This document shows, in pieces, positions 26,536 to 36,298 of a stretch of 64,000 nucleotides of DNA. The notes beneath the pieces are model-generated. The model did not search any database, was not told the origin of the DNA, and was given only the letters and a program-made list of their open reading frames with translations. The translations under genes were made by a program, and so were the position numbers. How positions within the stretch are numbered: position 1 is the stretch's first letter; the number at the start of each line of letters is the position of its first letter. Source of the DNA: Companilactobacillus zhachilii (GTDB lineage Bacteria; Bacillota; Bacilli; Lactobacillales; Lactobacillaceae); assembly GCF_003606365.2 (NCBI RefSeq), contig NZ_CP031933.2:2480001-2544000 (forward strand), given 5' to 3'.

Positions 26536-26577
26536 AAACACCATAGCATTTTTAGTAATTTTCGACCACAAAAAAAG

Positions 26578-26722
26578 AGTAGAACAAAACATGTTAAGTT
26601 TTCGAGCATTAAAGCAAATGATGCCAGTAATCCGATTTTGGATTGCTGGCGTCATTTGCTTTAAGCGGAATATTTTGTTCCACGTTTATGTTGCATGTTT
26701 AAAGACAATAGTAATTTTGTCC
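26578..26722 (+). repeat. F1 repeat, copy e (forward)
   Basis: The core is ATGCCAGTAATCC / GGATTGCTGGCGT, followed by the long tail ending AATTTTGTCC. It is 36 bases before an F2 copy. Confidence 0.8.
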
Positions 26723-26758
26723 TAAATTCCTTTAATATCAATAAAAGAGCTAATCCCT

Positions 26759-26939
26759 AGCTGGAAGGAGCAAGAATTTAGGGCGCTGTGAAGGTGGCGT
26801 TAGCACTTTAGTGCTTACACCACGGAACGACTTCTGAAACTCGCGTATTTTGCGAGGTTCAAAAGCGAGATTTAAGACCGTTCTTTCGCTCGAATCGTTT
26901 CCCATAGTGGCCTAAACTTCTTGCTTCTGGAAGCGGCGT
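26759..26939 (+). repeat. F2 cloverleaf repeat, copy 3 (forward)
   Basis: The outer arms GGAGCAAGAATTTAGG and CCTAAACTTCTTGCTTC pair with a few mismatches, so it is a somewhat decayed copy. Its right end lies 3 bases from the stop codon of the NmrA-like gene (minus strand). Confidence 0.85.
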
Positions 26940-26942
26940 GTT

Positions 26943-27587
26943 TTAATACCAAGCTGGTTTGTCGCCATCAGTATTAGGCTTATTAACACCAATTGATTCA
27001 CGTTTATACTTGTCAGGATCTTGTGAAATATCCACAACAACTTGCGCAATTGATCTTCTTGAAACTTCAGTACCCTTAAATGGTTCACCTTTTTGGGTTA
27101 CTTCATAATCAACTTCTGGCTTGTCAGTTAACCAAGCTGGACGAATGATTGTGTAATCAAGGTCGGAATCTTCAATAACTTTGGCTGCAGCTGCATAGTT
27201 AGTAATATAGCTACCCAAAGTCTTGTTGTTCCATTCACCAAACTTACCAGGTACTTCATCATAAATACCCAAGGTTGAAATCCATACTAGACGAGTTTTC
27301 TTTTCAGCATGCATTGCTTCAACAACAGCCTTAGCTTCATCCTCAATATTGCCACCAGCTAAGTTAGCATAAACCATGTCGACATCTTTCATAGCTTCGA
27401 TCAAAGTTTGAACGTTTGTGGCGTCACCTTCAACTGTTTCGACAAGTGTATGTGAATCAGCGAAGTCCTTTAAACGTCCTGAATTTCTCAAATATAATCT
27501 CAAATCTGTATCAGTTGTATCAATAAAAATATGTTCTGCCAATCGAGCAATCTTACCATTAGCACCCAAAATTAAAACTTTAGACAT
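26943..27587 (-). CDS. NAD(P)-binding atypical SDR / NmrA-like protein, paralogue
   Basis: This 214-residue Rossmann protein begins MSKVLILGANGKIARLAE and keeps the LRNSGRL and IIRPAWLTDKPEV segments, clearly paralogous to 10266-10913. It is a putative NAD(P)H-dependent reductase or NAD(P)-sensing protein. A GGGGGAAAG ribosome binding site precedes the ATG. It appears to be a single-gene unit; an F2 repeat lies directly after the stop codon. Confidence 0.82.
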   Translation of the reverse strand: MSKVLILGANGKIARLAEHIFIDTTDTDLRLYLRNSGRLKDFADSHTLVETVEGDATNVQTLIEAMKDVDMVYANLAGGNIEDEAKAVVEAMHAEKKTRLVWISTLGIYDEVPGKFGEWNNKTLGSYITNYAAAAKVIEDSDLDYTIIRPAWLTDKPEVDYEVTQKGEPFKGTEVSRRSIAQVVVDISQDPDKYKRESIGVNKPNTDGDKPAWY

Positions 27588-27861
27588 TTATCTTTCCCCC
27601 TGTATTTAGTTTCCATAGTCCAATATAGGTGAGTTTCAAAATTAATACAAAGAATGTTTCTCGAAGAACTTAACATGACTAGAAATTAACAAAAAACTAA
27701 ATTTTATAAAAATAATATTATTTAGAAATGATAATTTACTAATTTTGTGAATCATATTACAAACCGATAAGGATAGAGTAAAACTAAGATGTTATAATTA
27801 TTTCGTATGACAATGTGCTAAAAACATTCTCCAAAAATTAAAAAAGTGAGGTAAGGATTTA

Positions 27862-28803
27862 ATGACAAAAGTAATTATGGATTGTGATCCTGGTATTGAT
27901 GATGCGATTGCTTTAACAGTTTTACTTGCACATCCCGAAAAAGCTGATTTGATGGGTGTTACTACTGTTGGTGGTAACGTCAAACTTGAATATGTTACCA
28001 AAAACGCTAAGAAGCTTCTAACATTTTTAGGCTCAAAGGCAGAACTTGCATCTGGTCAAGCATCCCCACTAGTTAAAGAAATTGAAACAGCTGGTGAAAT
28101 CCACGGTAAAACTGGTATGGACGGTTACGACTTCCCTGAGAACAGTCTTGACTATCCATTAACAAGCGACAACGCCGTAACTTACATGTACGACCGCATT
28201 TCTAACAGTGACGAAAAAGTTAACTTGGTCGCTACTGCCCCATTAACAAACGTTGCTCTACTGTTGAAGACTTTCCCAGAAGTTAAGAAAAATATTGAAC
28301 ACATCTACATTATGGGTGGTTCAACGCTACAAGGAAATATCACTTTAGCTTCCGAATTTAACGCTTATGTTGATCCAGAAGCCATGGAAATCGTCTTCAA
28401 TTCAGGATTGCCAATTACTTTATCCGGATTAAACTTGACTGAAAATAAAGCTTATCTAACAATGGATGAAATCAACAAAATCAAAGATTTAGGACATGTC
28501 GGTGTAATGGCTAGTTCAATCTTAGACTTCTATGCCTCAGCTGAATTAGCTAAAGGTATGACCAAGATTCCAATCCATGACGCTTGTGCCGTAATTAGCT
28601 TGATTGCTCCAGAATTGTTCACAAAGAGCACTAACTATTCAATGGACGTCTGCCTAACAAACGACCAATATCGTGGTATGACATACCCAGACCGCCGTAC
28701 AGACGCTCCACAAAAGAACAACATCAAAGTTCTTGAAGATGTTAACCGTGAAGCATTTGTTCAATTCATTTTTGATTCAATTGCTAGTTACGATAAAAAA
28801 TAA
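27862..28803 (+). CDS. Ribonucleoside hydrolase
   Basis: This 313-residue nucleoside hydrolase hydrolyses the N-glycosidic bond of nucleosides for purine/pyrimidine salvage. The calcium-binding N-terminal motif DCDPGIDDA is at residues 6-14. Further active-site segments are GKTGMDGYDFPE, IYIMGGS, EFNAYVDPEA and the late HDACAV histidine-aspartate. The length is normal. A GTGAGG ribosome binding site and a TATAAT box at 27793-27798 support a single-gene transcript ending at the terminator 28825-28868. Confidence 0.92.
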   Translation: MTKVIMDCDPGIDDAIALTVLLAHPEKADLMGVTTVGGNVKLEYVTKNAKKLLTFLGSKAELASGQASPLVKEIETAGEIHGKTGMDGYDFPENSLDYPLTSDNAVTYMYDRISNSDEKVNLVATAPLTNVALLLKTFPEVKKNIEHIYIMGGSTLQGNITLASEFNAYVDPEAMEIVFNSGLPITLSGLNLTENKAYLTMDEINKIKDLGHVGVMASSILDFYASAELAKGMTKIPIHDACAVISLIAPELFTKSTNYSMDVCLTNDQYRGMTYPDRRTDAPQKNNIKVLEDVNREAFVQFIFDSIASYDKK

Positions 28804-28824
28804 TATCTTTTTCAGATTTGCGCC

Positions 28825-28868
28825 AAAAAGAGATTAAAATCCGTTGATGGAATTTAATCTCTTTTTTT
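28825..28868 (+). terminator. Terminator of the nucleoside hydrolase gene
   Basis: A 14-base arm (28825-28838) pairs with 28853-28866, ending in seven T residues. Confidence 0.85.
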
Positions 28869-28883
28869 ATCCGTAAATCACCA

Positions 28884-28917
28884 ATAAAAAAATACATCCC
28901 ATTTCGAGATGTATTTC
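28884..28917 (-). terminator. Terminator of the SLAP-like protein gene
   Basis: AAATACATC and GATGTATTT pair; on the minus strand a T run follows. It lies 9 bases past the stop codon. Confidence 0.75.
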
Positions 28918-28925
28918 TAAATATT

Positions 28926-30254
28926 TTACTTACTAATGTTAGTAGCAAAATCAGGTTCAGAGTAAGCATATGTTGGTAAATTAAGACCACTGTTCAATCT
29001 TACAGTTGAGATCCAAACCCATTGATTTGTGGCAATTTGACCCCAATATGAACCATACTTGTTAACAACTAATTTGTTAATTTTCCAAGAAGTGTTAGCT
29101 GGCAAATATTGATCATACGTATTTGTAGCTGTGTTATATGTCTTTTGGTTAACAGTTGTTGTACCAATCAAGCCATTGCCTGGTGTAGGAATACTTGAGT
29201 TGGTATTAGTTGTTGTTGTGCCATCTGCAACGTCCATATAAGCAACAGAAACAAATTCATCAGTCGCTATTTGATAATAAGTTTGCTTGTCATAGTGTAA
29301 AATATCTCCACCAACAGCCCATTTACTACCAACAGGCAAAACTTGACCAGTCGCATCGCCGTGACCATTAACGACATCGGTAGCGACTGTAATTGTCCCT
29401 ACTTTACCAGCAGCAGTTGAACCGGATGTAATATAACTGCCATTACCTGAATAGTCAGTATTATCGTCGGTTGTTGTATTAGCTACAGATATATCAGCGA
29501 ATGAAATCCATTCGTTAGTGGCAACTTGATAGAATGTTTGTTTGTCACGGTGCATAGCCTTGCCAAGTTTCCATTGACTATTAACTGGCAAAACAACACC
29601 TGTATTATTTCCTTGATCATTAACGACAGCAGCGACTTGCGTTACAGTACCAGTTTTTCCAAAATTGCCGTCTGTTTCAGTGTAATTATCTGCGGCATTA
29701 TTAGAATCATTAGCGTCAGCTTGTTCCCAATCACCTGTAACATCTAACGTGTTGATATATTGATTATTACCAACTTGGTAATAAACCATACGATTGGCAT
29801 GCATAACTTCACCAATAACCCAACGACTACCAGTTGGCAAAACGGTCCCAGTTTCATTACCGAATCTGTCAACAACATTTAAAGCTTGATTAGCAGTAAC
29901 TGTTTTTCCAGCCTGATCGTTAGCTGTGTATGTAATAGCTGGACCAAAGTCGGGATCAACTGAGTTAGTAGCTCCCGTAACATTTGTGACAACAGAAGCA
30001 GGTACATATTCATTATTACCAACTAAATAATGAGCCACACCATTGATAGTTGCTTGTTGTCCTAATTGCCATTTACTACCACTTGGCAATGTTTGACCAG
30101 TTTGTTTACCGCTGGCATTATAGACTGGCGTTGCGGTTGAAATTGTACCAACAGCACTGGCATCAACAGTTTGTTGTGGCAAAGCACTTAAAGCAGCAGG
30201 AGCCAACATTATGGCAACGGCAGAAGCTACTAAAATATTATTTCTTTTTTTCAT
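28926..30254 (-). CDS. Secreted protein with SLAP-like repeats, large
   Basis: This 442-residue exported protein has a Sec signal peptide (MKKRNNILVASAVAIMLAPAALSA..., probable cleavage around residue 30). At least five repeats of about 60-80 residues follow. Each has the pattern VxDxxGxxTGxxLPxGSxWxxG, then YYQVxxNEYV, which is the SLAP (S-layer protein A-type) cell-wall-binding repeat seen in lactobacilli. Thr/Asn-rich linkers separate them. It probably binds the cell wall. The start at 30254 follows GAGGTGG; an upstream ATG 72 bases before it lacks a ribosome binding site and would bury the signal peptide. A smaller relative is at 43517-44272. Confidence 0.85.
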   Translation of the reverse strand: MKKRNNILVASAVAIMLAPAALSALPQQTVDASAVGTISTATPVYNASGKQTGQTLPSGSKWQLGQQATINGVAHYLVGNNEYVPASVVTNVTGATNSVDPDFGPAITYTANDQAGKTVTANQALNVVDRFGNETGTVLPTGSRWVIGEVMHANRMVYYQVGNNQYINTLDVTGDWEQADANDSNNAADNYTETDGNFGKTGTVTQVAAVVNDQGNNTGVVLPVNSQWKLGKAMHRDKQTFYQVATNEWISFADISVANTTTDDNTDYSGNGSYITSGSTAAGKVGTITVATDVVNGHGDATGQVLPVGSKWAVGGDILHYDKQTYYQIATDEFVSVAYMDVADGTTTTNTNSSIPTPGNGLIGTTTVNQKTYNTATNTYDQYLPANTSWKINKLVVNKYGSYWGQIATNQWVWISTVRLNSGLNLPTYAYSEPDFATNISK

Positions 30255-30402
30255 TATATCCACCTCTGATAATATATTCACACTATATTCAACAACTAGT
30301 CTATTATCCTTATAATATATATACAACGGTTTATCTAAAACATTACGAAAGCTTTACAATTATCAATCGTCATCCGTGTGCACCTAATTACGGTCAACCT
30401 TT

Positions 30403-30470
30403 AGAATCAAAAAACTAGATATTTTTATTCGGGTATTAAATCCAGAAAAAATATCTAGTTTTTTGATTCT
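30403..30470. terminator. F3 long-stem bidirectional terminator, copy 1
   Basis: AGAATCAAAAAACTAGATAT continues to a 24-bp stem (30403-30426 with 30446-30469). It ends rlmH on the minus strand. Related hairpins are at 40187 and 58327. Confidence 0.85.
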
Positions 30471-30494
30471 ATTCAATTTTAAATAATATTGCAC

Positions 30495-30974
30495 TTACTT
30501 ATGATAAGTCCGGTGATTAATAATCATAAAGGAACGATAAATTTGTTCAGTTAAAACTAAGCGCATCAACTGATGTGGCAAAGTAAATTTACCAAAACAA
30601 ATGCTGTAATCGGCACGTTTAGTAACTTCAGGACTGACACCTAGTGATCCTCCAATAACAAATGTGATATCAGATGTTCCATATGTGGATAAGTCATCGA
30701 TTTTCTTAGCTAGTTCCTCAGATGTGAGTTCTTTTCCACGTAAATCGAGTAAAATCACATATTCCTTATCCTTAATTTTACTTAATATTCGTTCTCCTTC
30801 GATTTGCTTTACTTTCGCATCTTGGGCATCACTCAAGCTTTCAGGAGCTTTTTCATCCGGACACTCAACAATTTGAAATTTACAAAAAGCCCCCAAACGC
30901 TTGGCATATTCAGCAATACCAGCTTTGAAATACTTTTCTTTTAACTTTCCAACCGTAACAACTTTTATATTCAT
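30495..30974 (-). CDS. rlmH: 23S rRNA (pseudouridine1915-N3)-methyltransferase RlmH
   Basis: This 159-residue SPOUT-class methyltransferase modifies Psi1915 in helix 69 of 23S rRNA on the assembled ribosome, using SAM. The trefoil-knot region is visible as [12 protein letters not shown], and the C-terminal [20 protein letters not shown]..., HRTYHK signature is nearly invariant. The family length is about 159. It follows htrA in the wal locus, which is the usual order in lactobacilli and staphylococci. An AGGAG ribosome binding site precedes the ATG. Confidence 0.97.
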   Translation of the reverse strand: MNIKVVTVGKLKEKYFKAGIAEYAKRLGAFCKFQIVECPDEKAPESLSDAQDAKVKQIEGERILSKIKDKEYVILLDLRGKELTSEELAKKIDDLSTYGTSDITFVIGGSLGVSPEVTKRADYSICFGKFTLPHQLMRLVLTEQIYRSFMIINHRTYHK

Positions 30975-31162
30975 AATCTAAAATCTCCTCATTATTTATG
31001 ATACGAAACTATCGTTTGATTGCCAAATTAATTTTCCAAATACGAATTATCATGAGATTTCATTTGTACACAGAAAAATAAAAGTTTGTTTGTTTTTGTG
31101 TAACACTTATCATCCCTATTTTAATAGCAATCTTACTTACACTTATTTTTTCGTTTATCAAA

Positions 31163-31259
31163 ATATCCACAGCTGTGGGTAATTTTGTGGATAACTTTTC
31201 TACAACGTCTTTTCTCCTTTTTTTGCACTTATACACAAGTTATGCACATCTGTGGATAA
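31163..31259. promoter_or_regulatory. Cluster of DnaA boxes
   Basis: Four perfect TTATNCACA boxes are at 31186-31194 (reverse), 31229-31237, 31240-31248 and 31251-31259 (reverse). Two one-mismatch boxes are at 31163-31171 and 31174-31182. The spacer to the htrA terminator is AT-rich. It is not beside dnaA in this window, so it may be a DnaA titration or secondary regulatory site rather than oriC itself. Confidence 0.7.
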
Positions 31260-31320
31260 CTCCTGTTTATTTGTTTTCTGAAAAGTCGAAATAAATATCC
31301 AGTTTGTTTACAATTGTTCA

Positions 31321-31362
31321 AAAAAAAGCGTGAAACCCGCATTACTAGGTTTCACGCTTAAA
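31321..31362 (-). terminator. Terminator of htrA
   Basis: On the minus strand AAGCGTGAAACC pairs with GGTTTCACGCTT, then eight T residues. It separates htrA from the rlmH transcript. Confidence 0.88.
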
Positions 31363-31369
31363 TTCAGCT

Positions 31370-32752
31370 TTATTCGGCTGTTTTCTTAGTTAGATGAACT
31401 TTTGCCGTACTCAACTTACCATTTCTATAATATTGAATACTTACAGTATCACCAATTGAATGTGAGTATAAGGCTGTGTGTAAGTCCGCAACTGAATTTA
31501 CACTCTTATTACCTAATTTAACAATCACATCATATTTCTTCATACCAGCGGCTTTAGCAACTGAGCCAGATGTTGTGCTGTAAACAACAACACCTTTCGT
31601 TACACTACTTGGTAGTTTCAAACTTGATTGTGAATCGTCAGTAATTTGGTCAAGATCTAAGACTCTGATACCAAGTGATGGACGCTCAACTTTACCATTA
31701 GCAACTAATTGGTTGATAATCTTAACAACTTCGTTACTTGGAATAGCAAAGCCCATACCTTCAACCGAAGTTCCATCAGTGTTAGAAGCCAACTTCATCG
31801 AATTGATACCAACAATTTGTCCTGCAGCATTAACTAAAGGACCACCTGAATTACCAGGGTTGATGGCGGCATCAGTTTGAAGAACTGTTGCTTCACCAGT
31901 TGCTTGACCTGTATTTTGATCTTGTGTTGTCACAGTTCTGTTTGTGGCCGAAATAATACCTTGGGTAACGGTTGTTGCATACTCGCTACCTAATGGCGAA
32001 CCAATGGCAATTACTGGATCACCAGGTGAAACGTTGTCAGAGTTACCAAATGAAGCTGTGGCAGGCACTTTATTACCTGGAATCTCAAGTACAGCTAGGT
32101 CAGTAGTAGTATCAGTACCAACTAATTTAGCAGCGACTTTCGTTCCATCTTCCAAAATGATTTCCAAAGAATCTGATCCTGAAACAACGTGGTTATTCGT
32201 TACGATATAACCTTTACCATTTTGTTTAGCATAAATAACACCAGAACCTTCGCTGTATTCCTGCAAATTACTATTATTGGAAGAACCAGAATTAGAATTT
32301 CCGTTAGAGTTCGAGTTACTGTTATCACCATTTTCATCGGCTTGGCCTTGTGCTTGAGAACTATCCGATGAAGAACCACTGTCGCCAAACAAATCACCAA
32401 AAATCGATGATAAACTGCCATCGCCTGCGCTTTGTTCTTTTTGTTTTTGTAAGTTGATAACCGAAACAACGGCACCGTTAACCTTCTTATAAGCCCCAGA
32501 CATCGAGCTAGAAGTGTTTACTTTCGTATTGCTAACTTGAGTAGCACCTGATGTATTACCAACACTCGCTGTATCAGAAGCATTACTGCCGAAATATGTG
32601 AATCCTGCAAAAGCAATTACCACACCTAAGGCAGCCGAGATAAAAGCAACGATTCCAATCTTAAGCAAAGAATTATTACCGGAACCCTTATTGGAGCCAC
32701 GTTTCTTTTCTTCTACTCTTGATTCAGAGTTGTCGTTATTGTCATTATTCAT
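31370..32752 (-). CDS. htrA: HtrA-like serine protease
   Basis: This 460-residue membrane-anchored quality-control protease acts at the cell surface. Domain order: cytoplasmic basic N-terminus, transmembrane segment at 30-52, a low-complexity linker rich in S, N, D and G (about 110-162), a trypsin-like domain with H188, D218 and S302 (GNSGGP), and one C-terminal PDZ domain (about 360-450, ending with GNKSVNSVADL). The linker is longer than usual. It is read after yycJ in the wal locus, though about 620 bases with two F2 repeats separate them. GGGGAAG precedes the ATG. Confidence 0.95.
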   Translation of the reverse strand: MNNDNNDNSESRVEEKKRGSNKGSGNNSLLKIGIVAFISAALGVVIAFAGFTYFGSNASDTASVGNTSGATQVSNTKVNTSSSMSGAYKKVNGAVVSVINLQKQKEQSAGDGSLSSIFGDLFGDSGSSSDSSQAQGQADENGDNSNSNSNGNSNSGSSNNSNLQEYSEGSGVIYAKQNGKGYIVTNNHVVSGSDSLEIILEDGTKVAAKLVGTDTTTDLAVLEIPGNKVPATASFGNSDNVSPGDPVIAIGSPLGSEYATTVTQGIISATNRTVTTQDQNTGQATGEATVLQTDAAINPGNSGGPLVNAAGQIVGINSMKLASNTDGTSVEGMGFAIPSNEVVKIINQLVANGKVERPSLGIRVLDLDQITDDSQSSLKLPSSVTKGVVVYSTTSGSVAKAAGMKKYDVIVKLGNKSVNSVADLHTALYSHSIGDTVSIQYYRNGKLSTAKVHLTKKTAE

Positions 32753-32837
32753 ACATTTTCACTTCCCCACACATTTACTAATTATAATATAACGTTGAAT
32801 TATGAAAAAATTATGAAAGTCCTATGATTTATTTGTT

Positions 32838-33014
32838 GCCGTCTCCGGTTTGGAGGGATTCCGCCTGCTGTGTGGACCGATTCGAGCCAAGGTCTCGAAT
32901 CTCGCTTTGAAGCCTTACAAAACCGTGTAAGTCTCCAAAGTCGTCCGTGGAGTAAGGGCTAAAGCCCTAACTCCACCTTCACAGCAGGAAGAATCCCTCC
33001 AAACCTCCGACTAA
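32838..33014 (-). repeat. F2 cloverleaf repeat, copy 4 (reverse)
   Basis: The outer arms are GGTTTGGAGGGATTC and its complement on the other side, different from the common GGAGCAAGAAA type yet still paired. It lies just upstream of htrA. Confidence 0.87.
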
Positions 33015-33191
33015 TTTAACTTTGAACTAATTATTCCTTATCTAAATTTGATAACCAAAAGAGTACTCAGCTTATTAACCAATAATCCAAATATCTAATG
33101 AATAAAGAAAAAAATAATTCTAAAACTTAAAAATGAAGTCATTGATTATCAATAATAATTAAATCTATTTACACTTCAAAACAACGAATCC

Positions 33192-33374
33192 ACTAGCCGG
33201 AAGGAGCAAGAAATTTGGGTCGCTGTGCAGGTGGTGTAAGAGCTTCAGCTCTTACACCACGGGACGAGTTTTGAAACTCGAGGCTTTTGCGAGGTTCAAA
33301 ATCGAGATTCGAGACCGCACTTTGGCTCGAATCGGTCCCCATAGCGACCCAAATTTCTTGCTCCTGGAGGCGGA
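33192..33374 (+). repeat. F2 cloverleaf repeat, copy 5 (forward, well preserved)
   Basis: GGAGCAAGAAATTTGGGTC pairs with GACCCAAATTTCTTGCTCC. Hairpin 1 is GGTGTAAGAGCT / AGCTCTTACACC, hairpin 2 is TTTTGAAACTCG / CGAGGTTCAAAA, and hairpin 3 is GATTCGAGACC / GGCTCGAATC. The right end is one base before the stop codon of yycJ. Confidence 0.92.
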
Positions 33375-33375
33375 A

Positions 33376-34182
33376 CTACAAATCAATCAATGGATCTGCA
33401 ATTGCTGGGTCGGTATCGTTAATTTTGAAATCAGAACCAACCCCGAAATCATGGTCTTCCAAAACTTGTGTAACTTCTTCACGCGCTGCTGTTTTGGTGT
33501 TGTTTTCATGGCTTAAGTGTCCCAAGAAAATTTGCTTAGTCTTGTTGCCAATAACATCCATTAATGTATGAGCGCCATCTTCATTTGATAAATGGCCTTT
33601 TTCACTAAGGATTCGTTGTTTCAATGGCCAAGGATAGAAACCTTCGCGCAGCATTTCGACATCATGATTACATTCCATTAAATAACCATCAGCATTTTCA
33701 ATCGTTTTTTGAACTCGATCTGAAACATAACCTGTATCGGTCAAAATTACGAATTCTTTACCATTATGATAAAACTTATAGAATTGTGGATCGATGGCAT
33801 CATGTGACACGGCGAAACTTTCCACATCTAAATCATCTAATGACATAACTTTATTGTGATTGAAAACGTTGATTTGGTCTTCAGAAATTTTACCGATTTT
33901 TGGTAACATCGCCTCCCAAGTTTTCTGGTTGGCATACACGCTGAGGCCATAGCGTCTAGCTAAAACTCCAACACCTTGTATATGGTCAGTATGTTCATGC
34001 GTTACAAATAATGAATCAACTTTAGTAATATCTTTACCAATGCTATCCATTGCTCGCTTGATTTTGATACCAGATAAACCGGCATCGACTAACACACGAT
34101 GTTTAGGGGTTTCAATATAAGTAGCGTTACCTGAACTGCTGCTGGCTAAAACACTAATTTTTAAACTATCATCATTGGGCAC
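33376..34182 (-). CDS. yycJ: MBL-fold metallohydrolase YycJ (WalJ)
   Basis: This 268-residue metallo-beta-lactamase-fold protein has the metal motif THEHTDH near residue 60, the LTDTGYVS segment and a late histidine (GHLSHENN). It belongs to the wal locus and is proposed to link cell-wall synthesis to DNA replication or repair; biochemical activity as a 5' exonuclease has been reported for relatives. It overlaps the yycI stop by 11 bases, so it is translationally coupled. The stop is one base from F2 copy 5. Confidence 0.93.
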   Translation of the reverse strand: MPNDDSLKISVLASSSSGNATYIETPKHRVLVDAGLSGIKIKRAMDSIGKDITKVDSLFVTHEHTDHIQGVGVLARRYGLSVYANQKTWEAMLPKIGKISEDQINVFNHNKVMSLDDLDVESFAVSHDAIDPQFYKFYHNGKEFVILTDTGYVSDRVQKTIENADGYLMECNHDVEMLREGFYPWPLKQRILSEKGHLSNEDGAHTLMDVIGNKTKQIFLGHLSHENNTKTAAREEVTQVLEDHDFGVGSDFKINDTDPAIADPLIDL

Positions 34183-34984
34183 TGTAATTATCTCCGTTTG
34201 TTGAACTCTTTATAATATTACCAGTAAAGGCATTAACTTTCTTAGTTGTAGCAACTTTACTATCTTTATTGCGAATCGTCACGAACCAAACCGGAATGTA
34301 AATCGTACTATCCTTAGCTTCCAACAATTTCGTATAAGCTAAATTAGCATATGAGATCTTGGAATTATTGGGGATTTCTGAATTAGCATAGAGGTTCGTC
34401 ACGACATCTTTTTCACTCTTAATAGCTTGTCGTTCATGCAAAATAATCATCGACCGCACATAAGTCTGAGTATAACCTATCACTTCTCCATCGGAAACGG
34501 AAAAGACCAGTTGAGCCGTCTTATCATAAACTTCACCTAAAGAATCTGTATAGACGTAAACTATTTGCGAATTACTAGAAAGTTGTGGTGAATACTTATA
34601 TTTGTTACCGAATAAAATATTGCTTTCTTTCTTAACAAATTTATTCATTATTTGTTTACGATTATTGGCTGTCACTGTCACTGGGCTATTCAAAGTACTT
34701 ACTAGTGTATGATTAACATCCTCGTATTCAACTTTTTGGTTACGTAATTTTTGAATATTTTGGGCCAAACTATTGTCAGGTCGTGAACCTAAATAATAGG
34801 CATATCCATTTTTTGTATCTAAATTACCAAAACTTATATTACGTTTACGCATCTCAGTAACCGTTGATGTATTGGTACTACTGCTACTGACCAATTGTTG
34901 ACTATTGCGAAATGACAAGAATAAAAAGATATCTAGTGAGAAAAATACTATTAAGAATATAACTTCGATTCTTCTAAAATCCAT
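34172..34984 (-). CDS. yycI: WalRK two-component regulatory protein YycI
   Basis: This 270-residue protein has one N-terminal membrane helix (MDFRRIEVIFLIVFFSLDIF) and an extracellular domain. It ends with a segment like IPVWFVTIRNK followed by NAFTGNI, as in YycI. With YycH it controls the WalK kinase at the membrane. It directly follows yycH (stop and start adjacent) and overlaps yycJ. Its position and length are normal for the locus. Confidence 0.92.
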   Translation of the reverse strand: MDFRRIEVIFLIVFFSLDIFLFLSFRNSQQLVSSSSTNTSTVTEMRKRNISFGNLDTKNGYAYYLGSRPDNSLAQNIQKLRNQKVEYEDVNHTLVSTLNSPVTVTANNRKQIMNKFVKKESNILFGNKYKYSPQLSSNSQIVYVYTDSLGEVYDKTAQLVFSVSDGEVIGYTQTYVRSMIILHERQAIKSEKDVVTNLYANSEIPNNSKISYANLAYTKLLEAKDSTIYIPVWFVTIRNKDSKVATTKKVNAFTGNIIKSSTNGDNYSAQ

Positions 34985-36298
34985 TTACTCTTCCTCCGCA
35001 CTTTCATTTGTCCATTCATCATAAGCTTTCCAATGACCATCGATCTTCACATAATAAGTTGGTTTCAAATCAACAACCTTCTCATTATCAGCTTCCGCTT
35101 CCCATTGGTAGCCAATCTCGATATTTTGGACATCATTTGGTGAATATCCTGCCCGCTGCAATCCTTTGAAAATTGCATTAGTTGATTTAAGCGTAGTTGC
35201 TGCTGAATTGGATGGCACTGGAACTTCTAGAACCTTGTTTAAGAAATGTTCACTACTTCCTTTACGACTAAATTTAATCCGAATGGAACCAAACTGACTC
35301 TTCTTAAAAATTGGAAAGCCTTCAACGTATTCTCTAAAGACTAAATCTTTATCATCCCAATTAGCACTATAAAGTCGCAAGTTGGAAATAGAATTTTGCA
35401 AGTTAGTAACTTTTTGATAACCACGTTGTAAGAACGCCAATTGATTCTTTGGAACTGAGGTATCGGTATAATCCTCAAATGTCAGTTCATCAGTATTATG
35501 ATCTGAAATCAAACGCTTCGACTCACCGGAATTATAAGTATAAACGCCATTATCTTCAGATGTGACTAAGCCATTTGTATTGGAGTCAAACAAAGCTGTC
35601 GTATATTCGCCATCCTTTTTCCCACTAATAACATATGAATAACTCTTGAGCTTGATGGGATCAACGTACGATGTAAAGACACCATGCTTCATAATATCTA
35701 AGCGAACCTTCAGATTAATGTTAGCTTTTTTAACTAATTTCATAATTGGTACAGACGAGGCATTTTTTAACTTAGCTTTATAAACGGTATAGTTATTGTC
35801 GTTTGCCAAGTAAATATGGGGATCTTTCTTATCTTTGAGGTTAACCAAAATACGGTTAAATTGATTATTCTTATCATTCTTCAGACTATCATTATTCAAT
35901 AAATAGCCAAAAGTATTAATCGTAATCCCAGTTGGATAAATCATCTGCAAAGTATTTTTTTCTTGAATGATTTTTTGATAGTAAGCCCCATTCTTTTTGG
36001 AAATTTGCTTGGGTTCACTAATTTTCCAATCTTGCATCACTTTTTGAATACTCAAAGAAATGTTTTCATTACTGTTATAAATTAAATGTTGATCTGTTTC
36101 ATCATGCCAAATAACTGAGGTTGGACTAATGACTTGATTCATTGGTATCTCATTTTTATTCGATTCCGCTGATGTAACATCAATATTGCGGCCTCGCTGA
36201 TATCGCGCCGTATTTGTCCAAATAAAGAAGGATAGGACAATACTGGTGATTACAGCTACGACCAAAAATAACTGGACGATCAATCGACTAAACTTCAT
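34985..36298 (-). CDS. yycH: WalRK regulatory protein YycH
   Basis: This 437-residue protein has an N-terminal membrane anchor (KFSRLIVQLFLVVAVITSIV) and a large extracellular region, as in YycH. It interacts with YycI and WalK through transmembrane helices. The ATG at 36298 overlaps the last 11 bases of walK and has AGGAGGAG upstream within the walK end, which is translational coupling. A longer open frame would extend 36 codons into walK and is rejected. Confidence 0.92.
   Translation of the reverse strand: MKFSRLIVQLFLVVAVITSIVLSFFIWTNTARYQRGRNIDVTSAESNKNEIPMNQVISPTSVIWHDETDQHLIYNSNENISLSIQKVMQDWKISEPKQISKKNGAYYQKIIQEKNTLQMIYPTGITINTFGYLLNNDSLKNDKNNQFNRILVNLKDKKDPHIYLANDNNYTVYKAKLKNASSVPIMKLVKKANINLKVRLDIMKHGVFTSYVDPIKLKSYSYVISGKKDGEYTTALFDSNTNGLVTSEDNGVYTYNSGESKRLISDHNTDELTFEDYTDTSVPKNQLAFLQRGYQKVTNLQNSISNLRLYSANWDDKDLVFREYVEGFPIFKKSQFGSIRIKFSRKGSSEHFLNKVLEVPVPSNSAATTLKSTNAIFKGLQRAGYSPNDVQNIEIGYQWEAEADNEKVVDLKPTYYVKIDGHWKAYDEWTNESAEEE

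Noticed and set aside
30050..30418. 122-codon plus-strand frame opposite the SLAP-like gene
   Set aside because: Antisense shadow of a real gene with signal peptide and repeats; no ribosome binding site.
31085..31320. The DnaA-box region as the replication origin itself
   Set aside because: No dnaA, dnaN or recF nearby; the box cluster alone is not enough to call oriC.
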